Positions 29,197 through 39,022 of a DNA stretch of 64,000 nt are shown here, one piece after another. The stretch lies in assembly GCA_963816435.1 (NCBI GenBank), contig CAWFKS010000018.1, forward strand, positions 62,001 through 126,000, read 5' to 3'. The notes below the pieces were generated by a model. It had not been told where the DNA came from. It ran no database searches and saw nothing but the letters and a program-made list of their open reading frames with translations. How positions within the stretch are numbered: position 1 is the stretch's first letter; each line of letters begins with the position of its first letter. Source of the stretch: CAWFKS01 sp963816435. Its GTDB lineage: Bacteria > Pseudomonadota > Alphaproteobacteria > Rhizobiales > Rhizobiaceae. The position numbers were made by a program, and so were the translations under genes.

Positions 29197-29719
29197 CCTG
29201 GTCGAGGAGGCGCTTGCATTCCAGCAGGTCGAACAGCGCCTCCTGCAGAAGCGCCCGGTTGTCGCGCGACAGCTTGCCGTCGCCGGGCTCCACCGGGCCG
29301 TCGTCCTCGCCCTTGCCGAGGCCGAAGAAGCGGCGATTGGGCTTTACCTTGGGCTCGCCCACCAGCATCTCGTCTTCCAAGCGCGACGGTTCGGCCTTCG
29401 CGGCCTCCGCCTGCTTGCGCTGGGTGATCGCCTCGACCGCGGCCATGTCGCCCGCGCCGATCGCCACCAGGAACTGGTTGCCGTTCTCGCGCAGCAGCTT
29501 CTGCACGCCCTTGATCGTGTAGCCCTGGTCGTAGAGCATCGTGCGGATGCCGCGAATGAGATCGACGTCCTGCGGGCGGTAGTAGCGCCGTCCGCCGCCG
29601 CGCTTCATCGGCTTGATCTGCGAAAAGCGCGTTTCCCAGAAGCGCAGCACGTGCTGCGGCAGGTCGAGCTCCTCGGCCACCTCGGAGATGGTGCGAAAAG
29701 CGTCCGGGCTCTTGTCCAT
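29189..29719 (-). CDS. MerR-family transcriptional regulator
   Basis: A 176-residue regulator. The N-terminal winged helix-turn-helix TISEVAEELDLPQHVLRFWE is followed by RRYYRPQDVDLIRGIRTMLYDQGYTIKGV, a standard MerR DNA-binding domain. A variable, acidic and basic linker and a C-terminal helical part (NRALLQEALFDLLECKRLLD) follow, without the cysteines of metal sensors. In Hyphomicrobiales this gene sits next to ihfA at the end of the plsX-fabH-ihfA group, as here. Its target is not known. The ATG at 29719 gives the usual N-terminus; the open frame upstream is ignored. Confidence 0.85.
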   Translation of the reverse strand: MDKSPDAFRTISEVAEELDLPQHVLRFWETRFSQIKPMKRGGGRRYYRPQDVDLIRGIRTMLYDQGYTIKGVQKLLRENGNQFLVAIGAGDMAAVEAITQRKQAEAAKAEPSRLEDEMLVGEPKVKPNRRFFGLGKGEDDGPVEPGDGKLSRDNRALLQEALFDLLECKRLLDQVR

Positions 29720-29874
29720 GGCAATCCTCGCCGGAGGCGCGCGAGACCGCAGGACCTGCCTGCCGGATGCCGGCAGTGCGACGAGTTCAAGCGCAAAGCG
29801 GTCGCGCAATCGCGCTTATTGCAGCGGTTTGGAAGGAATTGTTCAAGCCCCGGCGCGGACGGCCGTAGCTCCGG

Positions 29875-30195
29875 CTACTCGTCCTTGCGATGAGCGCTCT
29901 GGTGCGCGCGCAGGATACGCTGCTTGAGAACGTTGGACGCCTTGAAGGTCATCACCCGGCGCGGAAGGATCGGCACTTCCTCGCCGGTCTTGGGATTGCG
30001 GCCGATGCGCTCGTTCTTGGAGCGGACCTGGAAGGTGGCAAAGGAGGAGAGCTTGACCGTCTCGCCGCGCACGATGGCTTCGCAGATTTCGTCCAGCACC
30101 ATCTCGACCAGTTGCGCGGATTCGGTTCGCGACAAGCCGACCTTTCGGTACACGGCTTCGGCTAGGTCGGCGCGCGTAAGTGTCTTTCCCCCCAT
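29875..30195 (-). CDS. ihfA: Integration host factor subunit alpha
   Basis: A 106-residue HU/IHF-family protein. KTLTRADLAEAVYRKVGLSRTE begins the dimerisation part. The IHF-type arm FQVRSKNERIGRNPKTGEEVPI carries the conserved proline and arginines that intercalate into DNA, and VMTFKASNVLKQRI ends the core. With IhfB it bends DNA sharply at promoters, origins and recombination sites. The start was placed at the ATG of MGGKTLTR; a TTG four codons upstream is an alternative. It lies downstream of fabH, the conserved rhizobial order plsX-fabH-ihfA-merR. Confidence 0.92.
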   Translation of the reverse strand: MGGKTLTRADLAEAVYRKVGLSRTESAQLVEMVLDEICEAIVRGETVKLSSFATFQVRSKNERIGRNPKTGEEVPILPRRVMTFKASNVLKQRILRAHQSAHRKDE

Positions 30196-30326
30196 GAGGC
30201 GGCCCAACCACTCAAAATAAATACAATTCGATCAATCGACTGAACGTTAAGGGAATAGGCCGGCCAAGGTCAAGGCACCAACGCGACCGCCCCGGTCACC
30301 GCCCTGCGGGCGTCGTAAACACGAGG

Positions 30327-31301
30327 TTACCAGCGCACCAGCACCGCTCCCCATGTGAAGCCGCCGCCCATCGCTTCCATGAGGACGAGATCGTTCTTCT
30401 TGATCCGGCCGTCGCCGACGGCCTCGGCAAGCGCCAGCGGCACCGAGGCCGCCGAGGTGTTGCCGTGGCGGTCGACCGTGACGACCACCTTTTCGTCCGG
30501 GAATGCCGAGCTTGCGCGACGCGGCGTCGATGATGCGCTTGTTGGCCTGGTGCGGCACGAACCAGTCGAGCTCGTCCACCGAGATGCCCGCCTCCGCGAA
30601 CGTCGCCTCGACGACATCGGTGATCATGCCGACGGCGTGGCGGAACACCTCGCGGCCCTCCATGCGCAGATGACCGACGGTGCCGGTGGTCGACGGGCCG
30701 CCGTCGACATAGAGCTTGTCCTTGTGGGCGCCGTCGGAGCGCAGGCTCGCGGCCAGGATACCGCGATCGGCGACCGTGCCCACACCTTCTGAGGCTTCCA
30801 GGACCACGCGCACCCGGCGCCGTCGCCGAAAAGCACGCAGGTGCCGCGGTCGGTCCAGTCGAGAATGCGCGAGAAGGTCTCCGAGCCGATGACCAGCACG
30901 CGGCGGGCATGGCCGCAGCGCACGAAGAGGTCGGCGGTCGTGACGGCATAGACGAAGCCGGAGCACACCGCCTGCATGTCGAAGGCGAAGCCGTGGTGCA
31001 TGCCCAGCCGCTGCTGGATCTCGACGGCGGTGGCCGGGAAGGTGTTGTTGGGCGTCGAGGTGGCCAGCACGATCGCGTCGATGTCGAGCGGCGTCAGGCC
31101 GGCCTGGTCGAGCGCGGCACGCGCCGCCGCCTCGCCCAGCGAGGCCGTGGTCTCGTCGTCTGAGGCGATGCGCCGCTCATGGATGCCGGTGCGTTGCACG
31201 ATCCACTCGTCGGACGTGTCGACCACGCCTTCGAAATCGGCGTTCTTCATGATGCGGCGCGGCAGCGCAGTGCCCACACCCCGGACGACGGATCGTATCA
31301 T
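30327..31301 (-). CDS. fabH: Beta-ketoacyl-ACP synthase III (two frame breaks)
   Basis: The initiating condensing enzyme of fatty-acid synthesis, about 324 residues, which joins acetyl-CoA and malonyl-ACP. Cys113 is in QAVCSGFVYA, the catalytic His in VPHQANKRIID, and the Asn in HGNTSAASVP. A -1 break near 30818 and a +1 break near 30502 split the gene. Restoring a G in GGCGCCGGG and removing a C before GGACGAA gives continuous family sequence (VVLEASEGVG, then GIPDEKVVVTVDRHG). It lies 12 bases after plsX, consistent with one operon. FabH is a core gene, so the breaks are probably not biological. Confidence 0.93.
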
Positions 31302-31313
31302 CGGTGTCTTGTC

Positions 31314-32384
31314 CTACGCGTTCTCGCCGGCGCTGGTCTCCGCCGCCCCGGCTGGCGGCTGCGGCAGGCGCGCAGCGAACAGGTCGAACTCCGCGCGAAT
31401 CGTGTCCAGCAAGCCGCGGCGGCCCATGTCGTAGGCAAGTTCGACGGCGTGCGGCAAACCCTTCGGCGTCGGTGCCGCCGTGGCTCTTCACCACCAGCCC
31501 GTTGAGGCCGAGGAAAACGCCGCCATTGTTCCTGCGCACATCCAGCTTCTCGCGCAGGCGGCGGAATGCGCTCTTGGCGAAGACGTAGCCGATACGCGCC
31601 ATCAGCGTGCGGCTCATCGCTTCCCTGCAGATAGGTGCCGACCTGGCGCACCGTGCCTTCGGCCGTCTTCAGCGCGATGTTGCCCGCAAAGCCCTCCGTG
31701 ACGACCACATCGACGGTGCCCTTGGAAATGTCGTCGCCCTCGACGAAGCCGTGATAGTTCATCGACGGCAGGTTGGCCTCGCGCAGCATGCGCCCGGCTT
31801 CCTTGACGTCCTCCTGGCCCTTGATTTCCTCGACGCCGACATTGAGCAGCCCGACCATCGGCCGCTTCAGCTGGAAAACGGCCTGCGCCATGGCGCTGCC
31901 GAGAATGGCGAAATCGACGAGCTGCTGGGCGTCCGCGCCGATCGTGGCGCCGACGTCGAGGACGATGCATTCGCTCTTGATCGTCGGCCAGAGCGCGGCG
32001 ATGGCCGGTCGCTCGATCGCCGGCAGGGTGCGCAGGCAGAACTTGGCCATCGCCATCAGCGCGCCGGTATTGCCGGCCGACACACAGGCATCCGCGTCGC
32101 CGTCGCGCACCGCCTCGATCGCCTTCCACATCGACGACTTCCAGCGGCCGCGCCGCAGCGCCTGGCTCGGCTTGTCGTCCATGCGCACGGCGATCTCGCA
32201 ATGCGTGGAACTCGCTGCGCTCGGCCAGCCGCGGGTGGGCCGCCAGCACCGGCTCGACCGCATCGGCCATGCCGAAGATCAGGAAGCGGACATCGCTGCG
32301 TCGCTCGATCACACTGACCAGGCCGGGCAGGATGTGCGCCGGGCCATGATCTCCGCCCATCGCGTCAATGGAAATGCGTATCAC
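31314..32384 (-). CDS. plsX: Phosphate acyltransferase PlsX (three frame breaks)
   Basis: Peripheral membrane enzyme, about 355 residues, that converts acyl-ACP to acyl-phosphate for phospholipid synthesis. It starts RISIDAMGGDHGP, the diagnostic PlsX N-terminus; SAGNTGALMAMAKF, PTIKSECIVLDVGAT and LLNVGVEEIKGQE follow. Three +1 breaks lie near 32202, 31620 and 31457. Correcting them gives FHHCEIAVRM, LQEAMSRTLMARIG and EGFAHAVELAYD at the junctions and a stop at 31314. It lies between DUF177 and fabH as in other alphaproteobacteria. The three breaks in one essential-type gene are strong evidence of base-level error. Confidence 0.93.
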
Positions 32385-32483
32385 GCGTCAATCGTCTTTC
32401 TGCTTTTCCGTCGGCGGCCGTCGAGGTGGGGCGAAAATAGCGGTTTTGAGACGCCACACAACCACGTTTCTTCGACAAACGGG

Positions 32484-33047
32484 TCAGTTCCGGCGCTTCG
32501 CCGCCAGACCGGCGAGCTTGTCGTGGAGCGGGCCCCGTCTCCTGCTCGTCTTCCTCGCCAGCGTTCTCCTCCAGCGCGGCGCCGGGCTTGCGCGGATAGG
32601 GATCGATCGCGAGAGCGAAGAATTCCTCGGCAAGCGCGCCGACATCGATTCGGTCGCCCGAAAAGGTTTCCGGCGCGTCCGGACCCTCGGCGTCAAGGTG
32701 GATCTCGCCGGCTTCATAACCGGGAAGGCGCGACAGCAGCGGAGCGGTCCGGAACGAACAGTCCGTTGACTTCCTCGTCGATGTGCTGCGTCACCGGCTC
32801 GAGAGTGACCACGCAGGGCTGCACGATCTCGGCCTCGACGCGCCCCGATACCCGAACGCCGTCGCGCTTCCATTCGCTGACCAGCAGATCGGCGTGGAAG
32901 CTCTCGACGGAGGAAAGCTCGTGGGCCTCAGGCCAGGGCAAGGCGCTGGTCCGCGTCCGCCTCGAACTCGACCGGCATCCCCTTTCGCGGCAAGCGCTGG
33001 ACGGAGACCTCGAAGGCAACGGGGCTTTTGGGTTCGCCGCCGCTCAT
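32484..33047 (-). CDS. DUF177 (YceD-like) protein (three frame breaks)
   Basis: A DUF177 protein of about 187 residues. SPVAFEVSVQRLPRKGMPVEFE begins it; HADLLVSEWKRDGVRVSG and VQPCVVTLEPVTQHIDEEV are the conserved core with the C-V-x-T-L-E-P motif. The acidic tail EEFFALAIDPYPRKPGA is typical. Members bind 23S rRNA in some bacteria and plastids and are usually encoded near rpmF and plsX. Three +1 breaks are placed near 32935, 32741 and 32535. The start overlaps the stop of the upstream CBP3-like gene (ATGA). No rpmF lies between it and plsX here. Confidence 0.82.
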
Positions 33048-33608
33048 GCCACTGCCTCGCCAGCCGGTGCGTCGCCCGGCTCGGGAAATTCCACGCGGCC
33101 CGGCCATCAACACGTCGAGCGGCTGCAGGGCCAGCGCGGCGTCGGCGGCCAGGACGTATTCGGCGAGTTCGGCCGCCTCGGCCCAGACCTCGCCGCCCGG
33201 GCGAACATTGCGGGCAAGCGCTGCAGCGAGAGCCGCGCGGTCGTGCGCCTCGAGAGCCGAATCATAGGCGGCGACCCGCCCGTAATACATGCGCGCCAGC
33301 TTCTTCATGCGCTTCGGCACGCCCATGTCGCCGATGCCGAACTCGCGCAGCGAATGCTCGACATCCTTGAAGAACTCGTCCGTCACCTCCTGCGCGATCT
33401 CGGCGGCGTTGCCGGTGACGCCCCGCAGGCGGCGCAGGAACAGAAACACATGCAGGCTGATCATTTCGTAGCGGCCGAGCGGCGTGTCGGGCACCTGCCA
33501 CTCGGCATAGAGCACCGGCCGCCGCGCCGCCGCCACGATTTGTTCGTAGAGCGCATCCACGATGGCTCGGTTGGGGCTGCCTGCAAGGCCGAGGAATCGT
33601 CTTAACAT
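33044..33608 (-). CDS. Ubiquinol-cytochrome c chaperone (CBP3-like) family protein (one frame break)
   Basis: A CBP3/UQCC1-like protein of about 187 residues with helical segments IVDALYEQIVAAARRPVLYAEW, ISLHVFLFLRRLRG and EHSLREFGIGDMGVPKRMKKLARMYYGR (each quoted in part from one helix-rich domain). Mitochondrial relatives assist cytochrome b assembly into the bc1 complex, which suggests a similar role in the bacterial membrane. A +1 break near 33103 shifts the C-terminus; without it the protein ends MAGRVEFPEPGD...AVA and its TGA overlaps the next ATG. It is divergent from bamE, with 118 bases between, the conserved rhizobial arrangement. Confidence 0.85.
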
Positions 33609-33726
33609 GCCGGCGAACTCCAGAAATCAAGTCGGCGAGAGGTCAGGTTGCATCGGGGACGAAGCTGGTTTACCGGTTTTGGCCGCTGGCGCAAGGCGGC
33701 GCCCGCCGCGATAGGATGAGGTAACA

Positions 33727-34236
33727 TTGTTGCAGACTTCGGTCATTTCCAGGGCCCGCCCGTTTCTCCGGCTGTCGTTCCTGGCCTTCATGTCGGGCGC
33801 GGCCATAGGCATTTCCGGCTGCAACGTGGCCGAGGACCTCACGCCGGGCGAGACGCTGACGCAGGGCTACGTGCTCGACGAGAAGCAGCTCGAACTGGTG
33901 CCGGTCGGCTCCAGCCGCGAACAGGTGCTGCTGGCGCTGGGTTCGCCGTCGACGACGGCGACCTTCGACAGCAACGATGTCTTCTACTACATCTCGCAGA
34001 CGCGCCACCGCGGCGCCGCGTTCATGAAGGCGAAGCTGGTGAACCAGCGCGTGCTCGCCGTCTATTTCGGCGATGACGGCCGCGTCGCCGACATTCGCAA
34101 CTACGGTCTGAAGGACGGCAAGGTGTTCGACTTCATCTCGCGCACCACTCCAACCGGCGGCAAGGACCAGAACTTCCTGTCGCAGTTGCTGACTGGTGTG
34201 GCCGGCGGCGGCGCACCGAGCCTGCCCGGTTCCTGA
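33727..34236 (+). CDS. bamE: Outer membrane assembly lipoprotein BamE (OmlA family)
   Basis: A 169-residue lipoprotein. The hydrophobic N-terminus ends in IGISGC, a lipobox-like site, and the mature part contains the SmpA/OmlA fold: QLELVPVGSSREQVLLALGSPS and VFYYISQTRHRGAAF. BamE stabilises the BAM complex that inserts beta-barrel proteins into the outer membrane. No ATG fits a full signal peptide; two adjacent TTG codons behind GAGG at 33727 and 33730 are the likely start, with an ATG at 33790 too close to the lipobox. It is followed by a duplicated 23-base sequence and a strong terminator. Confidence 0.85.
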   Translation: MLQTSVISRARPFLRLSFLAFMSGAAIGISGCNVAEDLTPGETLTQGYVLDEKQLELVPVGSSREQVLLALGSPSTTATFDSNDVFYYISQTRHRGAAFMKAKLVNQRVLAVYFGDDGRVADIRNYGLKDGKVFDFISRTTPTGGKDQNFLSQLLTGVAGGGAPSLPGS

Positions 34237-34245
34237 TTTCGGCTC

Positions 34246-34295
34246 TCGCCGGCTCCGGCCGGCAAGCAGGTTTCGCCGGCTCCGGCCGGCAAGCA
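34246..34295. repeat. Tandem direct repeat of 23 bases (two copies)
   Basis: TCGCCGGCTCCGGCCGGCAA plus GCA occurs at 34246-34268 and, identically, at 34273-34295, a 27-base period. Each copy contains the palindrome-like CCGGCTCCGGCCGG. It lies between the bamE stop and the terminator, outside any gene. Confidence 0.8.
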
Positions 34296-34335
34296 AAAGG
34301 CCCGCGGGATGCGCTCCCGCGGGCCTTTTTCTTTT
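34296..34335. terminator. Strong intrinsic terminator between convergent bamE and hppA
   Basis: A 12-bp stem AGGCCCGCGGGA / TCCCGCGGGCCT with a 5-base loop is followed by TTTTTCTTTT on the plus strand; the minus strand has the shorter TTTTGCTT. It would end bamE transcription and probably hppA transcription as well. Confidence 0.9.
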
Positions 34336-34350
34336 GCTGTCGGCTGACTG

Positions 34351-36516
34351 CTAGTGCGCCAGGACGGCGAGCAGCAGCAGGGCCATGATGTTGGTGATCT
34401 TGATGGCCGGGTTGACGGCCGGACCGGCGGTGTCCTTGTAGGGATCGCCGACCGTGTCGCCGGTGACGGAAGCCTTGTGGGCCTCCGAACCCTTCTCGTG
34501 GCGCACGCCGTCCTTGTCGACGAAGCCGTCCTCGAACGACTTCTTGGCGTTGTCCCAGGCGCCGCCGCCGGAGGTCATCGAGATGGCCACGAACAGGCCG
34601 TTGACGATGACGCCGAGCAGAGAGGCGCCGAGGGCCGCGAACGCCGAGGCCTTGGAGCCCGAGATCAGCAGCACGCCGAAATAGACGACGAGCGGAGCCA
34701 GAACCGGCAGCAGCGAGGGGATGATCATCTCGCGGATCGCCGCTCGGGTCAGCATGTCGACGGCGCGGGCATAGTCCGGCCGCTCCGTGCCCGCCATAAT
34801 GCCGGGCTTCTCGCGGAACTGCCGGCGCACTTCCTCGACCACCGCACCACCGGCGCGGCCGACCGCCGTCATCGCGATACCGCCGAAGAGGTAGGGGATG
34901 AGGCCGCCGAAGATCAGGCCGGCGACGACGTACGGGTTGGACAGCTCGAAGGAGATGTCGCCGATCCCCTGGAAATAGGGGAACATGTCGCCGTTGGCGG
35001 CGAAGATAGCTGCAGGTCGTTCGCGTAGGCGGCGAACAGCACCAGCGCGCCGAGACCGGCCGAGCCGATCGCATAGCCCTTGGTGACGGCCTTGGTGGTG
35101 TTGCCGACGGCGTCGAGCGCGTCGGTCGACTGGCGGACCTCGGCTCGGGCAGCCCGGCCATTTCGGCAATGCCGCCGGCGTTGTCGGTGACCGGGCCGAA
35201 GGCGTCGAGCGCCACGATCATGCCGGCAAGGCCGAGCATCGTCGTCACCGCGATGGCGATGCCGAACAGGCCGCCGAGCTGGAAGGCGGCCAGAATGCCG
35301 CCGACGATGACGATGGCAGGAAGCGCCGTCGCCTCGAGCGATACGGCGAGGCCCTGGATGACGTTGGTGCCGTGACCGGTCACCGACGCCTGGGCGATCG
35401 AATTGACCGGCCGCTTGCCGGTGCCGGTGTAGTACTCGGTGATGACCACGATCAGGCCGGTCACGACGAGGCCGACGAGGCCGCAGATGAACAGGTCGGT
35501 GCCGTTGATCGACGAAATCGCCGCCGCCGGTCAGCGAGGTCACGGTTGCGATGTCGCCCCAGCCGATCGTGAGCCAGTTGGCGATGGCCAGGCCGACGAT
35601 CGACAGCACGCCGGTGGCGATCAGGCCCTTGTAGAGCGCGCCCATGATGGAGCCGTTGGCGCCGAGGCGAACAAAGAAGATGCCGATGATCGAGGTGATG
35701 ATGCACACGCCGCAGATGAGCAGCGGGTAGAGCATGACGCTGTCGAGCACCAGGGAGGCCGCGCGAAGAAGATGGCGCCGAGCACCATGGTGGCGACGAC
35801 GGTCACCGCGTAGGTCTCGAACAGGTCGGCTGCCATGCCGGCGCAATCGCCGACATTGTCGCCGACATTGTCTGCGATGGTGGCAGGGTTGCGCGGATCG
35901 TCCTCGGGGATGCCCGCTTCGACCTTGCCGACGAGATCGCCGCCGACATCGGCACCCTTGGTGAAGATGCCGCCGCCCAGACGCGCGAAGATCGAGATCA
36001 GCGAAGCGCCGAAGCCTAGCGCCACGAGCGCGTCGATGACCTCGCGGCTGGCAGGCGCCGAGGCCCATGGGGCCGGTCAGCATCCAGTAGTAGACGGAAA
36101 CGCCGAGCAGCGCGAGGCCGGCCACCAGCATGCCGGTGATCGCGCCCGACTTGAAGGCGATCTCGAGGCCGGCGGCGAGGCTGTTGGAGGCGGCCTGCGC
36201 GGTGCGGACGTTGGCGCGCACCGACACGTTCATGCCGATGAAGCCGGCCGCGCCCGACAGGATGGCGCCGATGGCGAAGCCGATCGCAGGCAGCGCCCGA
36301 AAGCAGCCACCATGCCAGCAGGAACACGACGACGCCGACGATCGCGATCGTCGTGTACTGGCGCGTCAGATATGCCGTCGCGCCCTCACGAATGGCGCCG
36401 GCGATTTCCTGCATGCGTGCATTGCCCTGGTCGGCCGCCAGAACCGATTGCGTCGCCCAGATGGCATAAACAATCGAAAGCAGGCCGCAGGCGATGACGA
36501 TGTAAAGGATTGTCAT
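34351..36516 (-). CDS. hppA: K(+)-insensitive pyrophosphate-energised proton pump (six frame breaks)
   Basis: A membrane-bound H(+)-translocating pyrophosphatase of about 720 residues and 15-16 membrane helices. It hydrolyses cytoplasmic PPi and pumps protons outward. The pyrophosphate-binding signature appears as DNVGDNVGDCAGMAADLFE. GNTTKAVTKG has Lys where K+-dependent enzymes have Ala, which marks the K+-independent class. The C-terminal half includes SKASAFAALGASLLG and GGAWDNAKKSFEDG. Conserved protein jumps frame near 36290, 36055, 35760, 35515, 35145 and 35010; three changes are +1 and three -1, so the net frame is unchanged. The end is at 34351, next to the bamE terminator. Confidence 0.93.
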
Positions 36517-36743
36517 TGCCGATTTTCCCTTGATCTGGCCCGCAAAACCCCTCCGCGGACCCTTTCTTGTGAGCGAGACCGGGGGCCGGTCTTTCGCAGC
36601 GGCTTATGCGTAACCGCCTCTTCAACGTCAAGGTCTTGTTGGATTTCGGCCATGTTTCCCACGACTTGCGCGGGCATCAAGAGTGCGAACCGATTTAGAA
36701 CCCAGTTCCCCGCTTGCAGAGACTCTCCGGGAGTTGACGGCTG

Positions 36744-37964
36744 TCAGCGGGTCCGAAGCGTGGGTCCGGGACGGCGCAGAACGAGCAGGACGCCGAGTGC
36801 GCCGAGGCAGATGGCGGTCACCGGGAACACGACCCAGGCGAGCATGTCCCAGCCCCAGGCGTTGTAGACCTGGCCCGATGCCAGCGAGGCGAGCGCCACG
36901 CACGAGAACAGGACGAAATCGTGGATGCCCTGCACCTTGTTCTTCTCGGAAGGACGATAGGTTTCGGCGAGGATCGCGGTGGCGCCGATGAAGCCGAAGT
37001 TCCAGCCGACCCCGAGCAGGATCAGCGCGCTCCAGAACTGCCAGAGATGGATGCCCGACAGCGCCACGACGGCGCAGGCGACCAGCAGCGCCAGGCCGGT
37101 GGCCACGATCGTTTCCTTGCCGAAGCGGGCGATCAGCCGCCCGGTGACGAAGCTCGGCGCGAACATCGCCATCACGTGCCACGAGATGCCGAGGGTCGCC
37201 TCGTCGGGGGTGAAGCCGCAGCCGACCATGGCAAGCGGCGCTCCGGTCATGACGAAACTCATAAGCGCGTAGGAGCCGACGGCGCAGAGGAAGGCGACGA
37301 GCAGGCGCGGCTGCGCGAGGATCTCGCCCAGCGGGCGCTCGGCCTGCCTGTGGTCGGTGGTGTCGATCGGCTCGTCCTTCGGCAGGCGCAGGAAGGACAG
37401 CGCGATCAGTCCTATCGCGGCAAGGCCGATGATGGCGACGAAGGAGCCGGCGAACATCACCGGCGCCAAAAGCTCACGCGTAAAGATGACGGTCTGCGGG
37501 CCGATGATAGCTGCGAAGACGCCGCCACCAAGCACCCAGGAGATGGCGCGCGGCTTGAATTCGGCCGGCGCGTTGTCGGCTGCGGCGAAGCGGTATTGCT
37601 GGACGAACGAGTTGCCGCTGCCGATCACCAGCAGGCCGAGCGCGAACAGCCAAAAGCTGGAATGGAAGAGCGCCAGCGCCGCCACGCCGCCGCCCAGCGC
37701 GGAAAACAGCGTGCCGACCATGAAGCCGTTGCGGCGACCGATCGCCCGGGCGATCATCGCGGCCGGCAATGCGCCCAGCGCGACGCCGACGTTGAAGCCG
37801 GTCACCGGCGCAGTCGCCAGCGACTTGTCGGGACCGAGCAGGTAGACCCCTGCTAGAGCGCCGAGGGAAATCGAGATCGGGGCGCAGGCGCCAACCACGG
37901 CTTGGAGCATTGCAAGGATGAGTGCGATCCGCCTCGGATGCGAGACGACGGCCGCCGTGCTCAT
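36744..37964 (-). CDS. MFS transporter (YbfB/OFA-like sugar or drug carrier)
   Basis: An intact 406-residue major facilitator with about 12 hydrophobic segments. Loop 2-3 carries AMIARAIGRRNGFMVGTLFS, the motif A region between helices 2 and 3, and GNSFVQQYRFAAADNAPAE lies after helix 4, recalling a conserved family of presumed exporters in rhizobia. It begins with ATG overlapping the nusB stop (ATGA), so it is translated from the riboflavin/nusB transcript. A riboflavin or metabolite exporter is tempting from context, but the substrate cannot be seen in the sequence. Confidence 0.8.
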   Translation of the reverse strand: MSTAAVVSHPRRIALILAMLQAVVGACAPISISLGALAGVYLLGPDKSLATAPVTGFNVGVALGALPAAMIARAIGRRNGFMVGTLFSALGGGVAALALFHSSFWLFALGLLVIGSGNSFVQQYRFAAADNAPAEFKPRAISWVLGGGVFAAIIGPQTVIFTRELLAPVMFAGSFVAIIGLAAIGLIALSFLRLPKDEPIDTTDHRQAERPLGEILAQPRLLVAFLCAVGSYALMSFVMTGAPLAMVGCGFTPDEATLGISWHVMAMFAPSFVTGRLIARFGKETIVATGLALLVACAVVALSGIHLWQFWSALILLGVGWNFGFIGATAILAETYRPSEKNKVQGIHDFVLFSCVALASLASGQVYNAWGWDMLAWVVFPVTAICLGALGVLLVLRRPGPTLRTR

Positions 37965-38473
37965 GCCGGTTTGTCCCCGCCCCTGCCCTCGCCGCGTAGC
38001 CGGCGCGCAACGCGGTCGAGCACCGCGTTCACCAGCTTCGGCTCGTCCTCGTCATAGAAGGCGCGGGCGATGTCGACATATTCCGAGACGATGACGGCGA
38101 CCGGCACGTCGGCACGCTTCATCAGCTCGTAGACGCCGGCGCGCAGGATGGCGCGCAAGGTGGAATCGAGCCGCGACAACGGCCAATCCTCGGTGAGTGC
38201 GGCGCGGATGACAGGGTCCACGGTCTTCTGGTTCTCGACCACGCCCGACAGAATGGCACGGAACCATTGCGGGTCGGCCTCGCGGTAGAGCGCGCCGTCG
38301 ACCTCCTTGCCCAGCCGGAAGGTCTCGTATTCGGCGGCAATCTCGAGCAGCCCGCTGCCGGCGACATCCATCTGGTAGAGCGCCTGCACGGCGGCAAGTC
38401 GCGCGGCCCCGCGCTTGTTGGCGGGGCGAAACTCGCGGATCCTGTCCTGTGCCTCGTCAGCCAAGCCGATCAC
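37961..38473 (-). CDS. nusB: Transcription antitermination factor NusB
   Basis: A 170-residue all-helical RNA-binding protein that, with S10, loads on boxA of rRNA leader transcripts. RGAARLAAVQALYQMDVAG begins the domain with its arginine-rich RNA-binding region; ILRAGVYELMKRADVPVAVIVSEYVDIARAF is the conserved C-terminal core (seen here as adjoining motifs ILRAGVYEL and SEYVDIA). It starts with GTG overlapping the ribH stop (GTGA) and ends in ATGA with the MFS gene, so ribH-nusB-MFS are translationally coupled. Confidence 0.95.
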   Translation of the reverse strand: MIGLADEAQDRIREFRPANKRGAARLAAVQALYQMDVAGSGLLEIAAEYETFRLGKEVDGALYREADPQWFRAILSGVVENQKTVDPVIRAALTEDWPLSRLDSTLRAILRAGVYELMKRADVPVAVIVSEYVDIARAFYDEDEPKLVNAVLDRVARRLRGEGRGGDKPA

Positions 38474-38925
38474 GCTCCCAGCCGGTTGCGCAGAGCGATC
38501 ATGGCCAGCGCGGCACGCGCGGCGTCACCGCCCTTGTCGCCCTGGTCGATCTTGGCGCGCGCCCAGGCCTGCGCCTCGTTCTCGACGGTCAGGATGCCGT
38601 TGCCGAGCGCGACAAACTCGTTGACGGCCAGGTCCATCAAGGCGCGGGCCAACTCGTTGGCGACGATGTCGAAATGGTGCGTTTCACCGCGGATGACGCA
38701 GCCAAGCGCGACGAAGCCGTCATATTCGGTGCCGTCCTTGTCGGCGGCGTCAAGCGCGAAGGAAATGGCCGCAGGGACTTCCAGCGCGCCGGGGACGGTG
38801 ACGACGTCAAACGTCGCGCCGGCGGCTTCCAGCGCTGCCTTGGCGCCGGCGAGCTGTGCATCCGCGAGCTCGTCATAGAAACGAGCCTCGACGATCAGCA
38901 GATGCGGTTTTCTGGAAGCGGTCAT
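38470..38925 (-). CDS. ribH: 6,7-dimethyl-8-ribityllumazine synthase
   Basis: A 151-residue lumazine synthase, the penultimate step of riboflavin synthesis. VPGALEVPAAI and GCVIRGETHHFDIVANE are the substrate-binding and catalytic-histidine segments. The N-terminus (KPHLLIVEARFYDELADA) begins the first beta-alpha unit. It forms pentamers or icosahedral shells. It lies downstream of ribE, with 240 bases between them that hold a possible gene remnant, and overlaps nusB by 4 bases. Confidence 0.95.
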   Translation of the reverse strand: MTASRKPHLLIVEARFYDELADAQLAGAKAALEAAGATFDVVTVPGALEVPAAISFALDAADKDGTEYDGFVALGCVIRGETHHFDIVANELARALMDLAVNEFVALGNGILTVENEAQAWARAKIDQGDKGGDAARAALAMIALRNRLGA

Positions 38926-39022
38926 CGAAGTCCCTCGAAACGAGCCGCTGACTTAGGCCGGCCAGCGGTTCGCCGCAAGCCAATTCGGGACGGAAATCTT
39001 CCAAGCGACGCCGTCCGCTGCG

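Noticed and set aside
30327..33608. CBP3, DUF177, plsX and fabH as pseudogenes
   Set aside because: Breaks are single-base, protein conservation is full on both sides, and plsX and fabH are core genes; sequence error is simpler.
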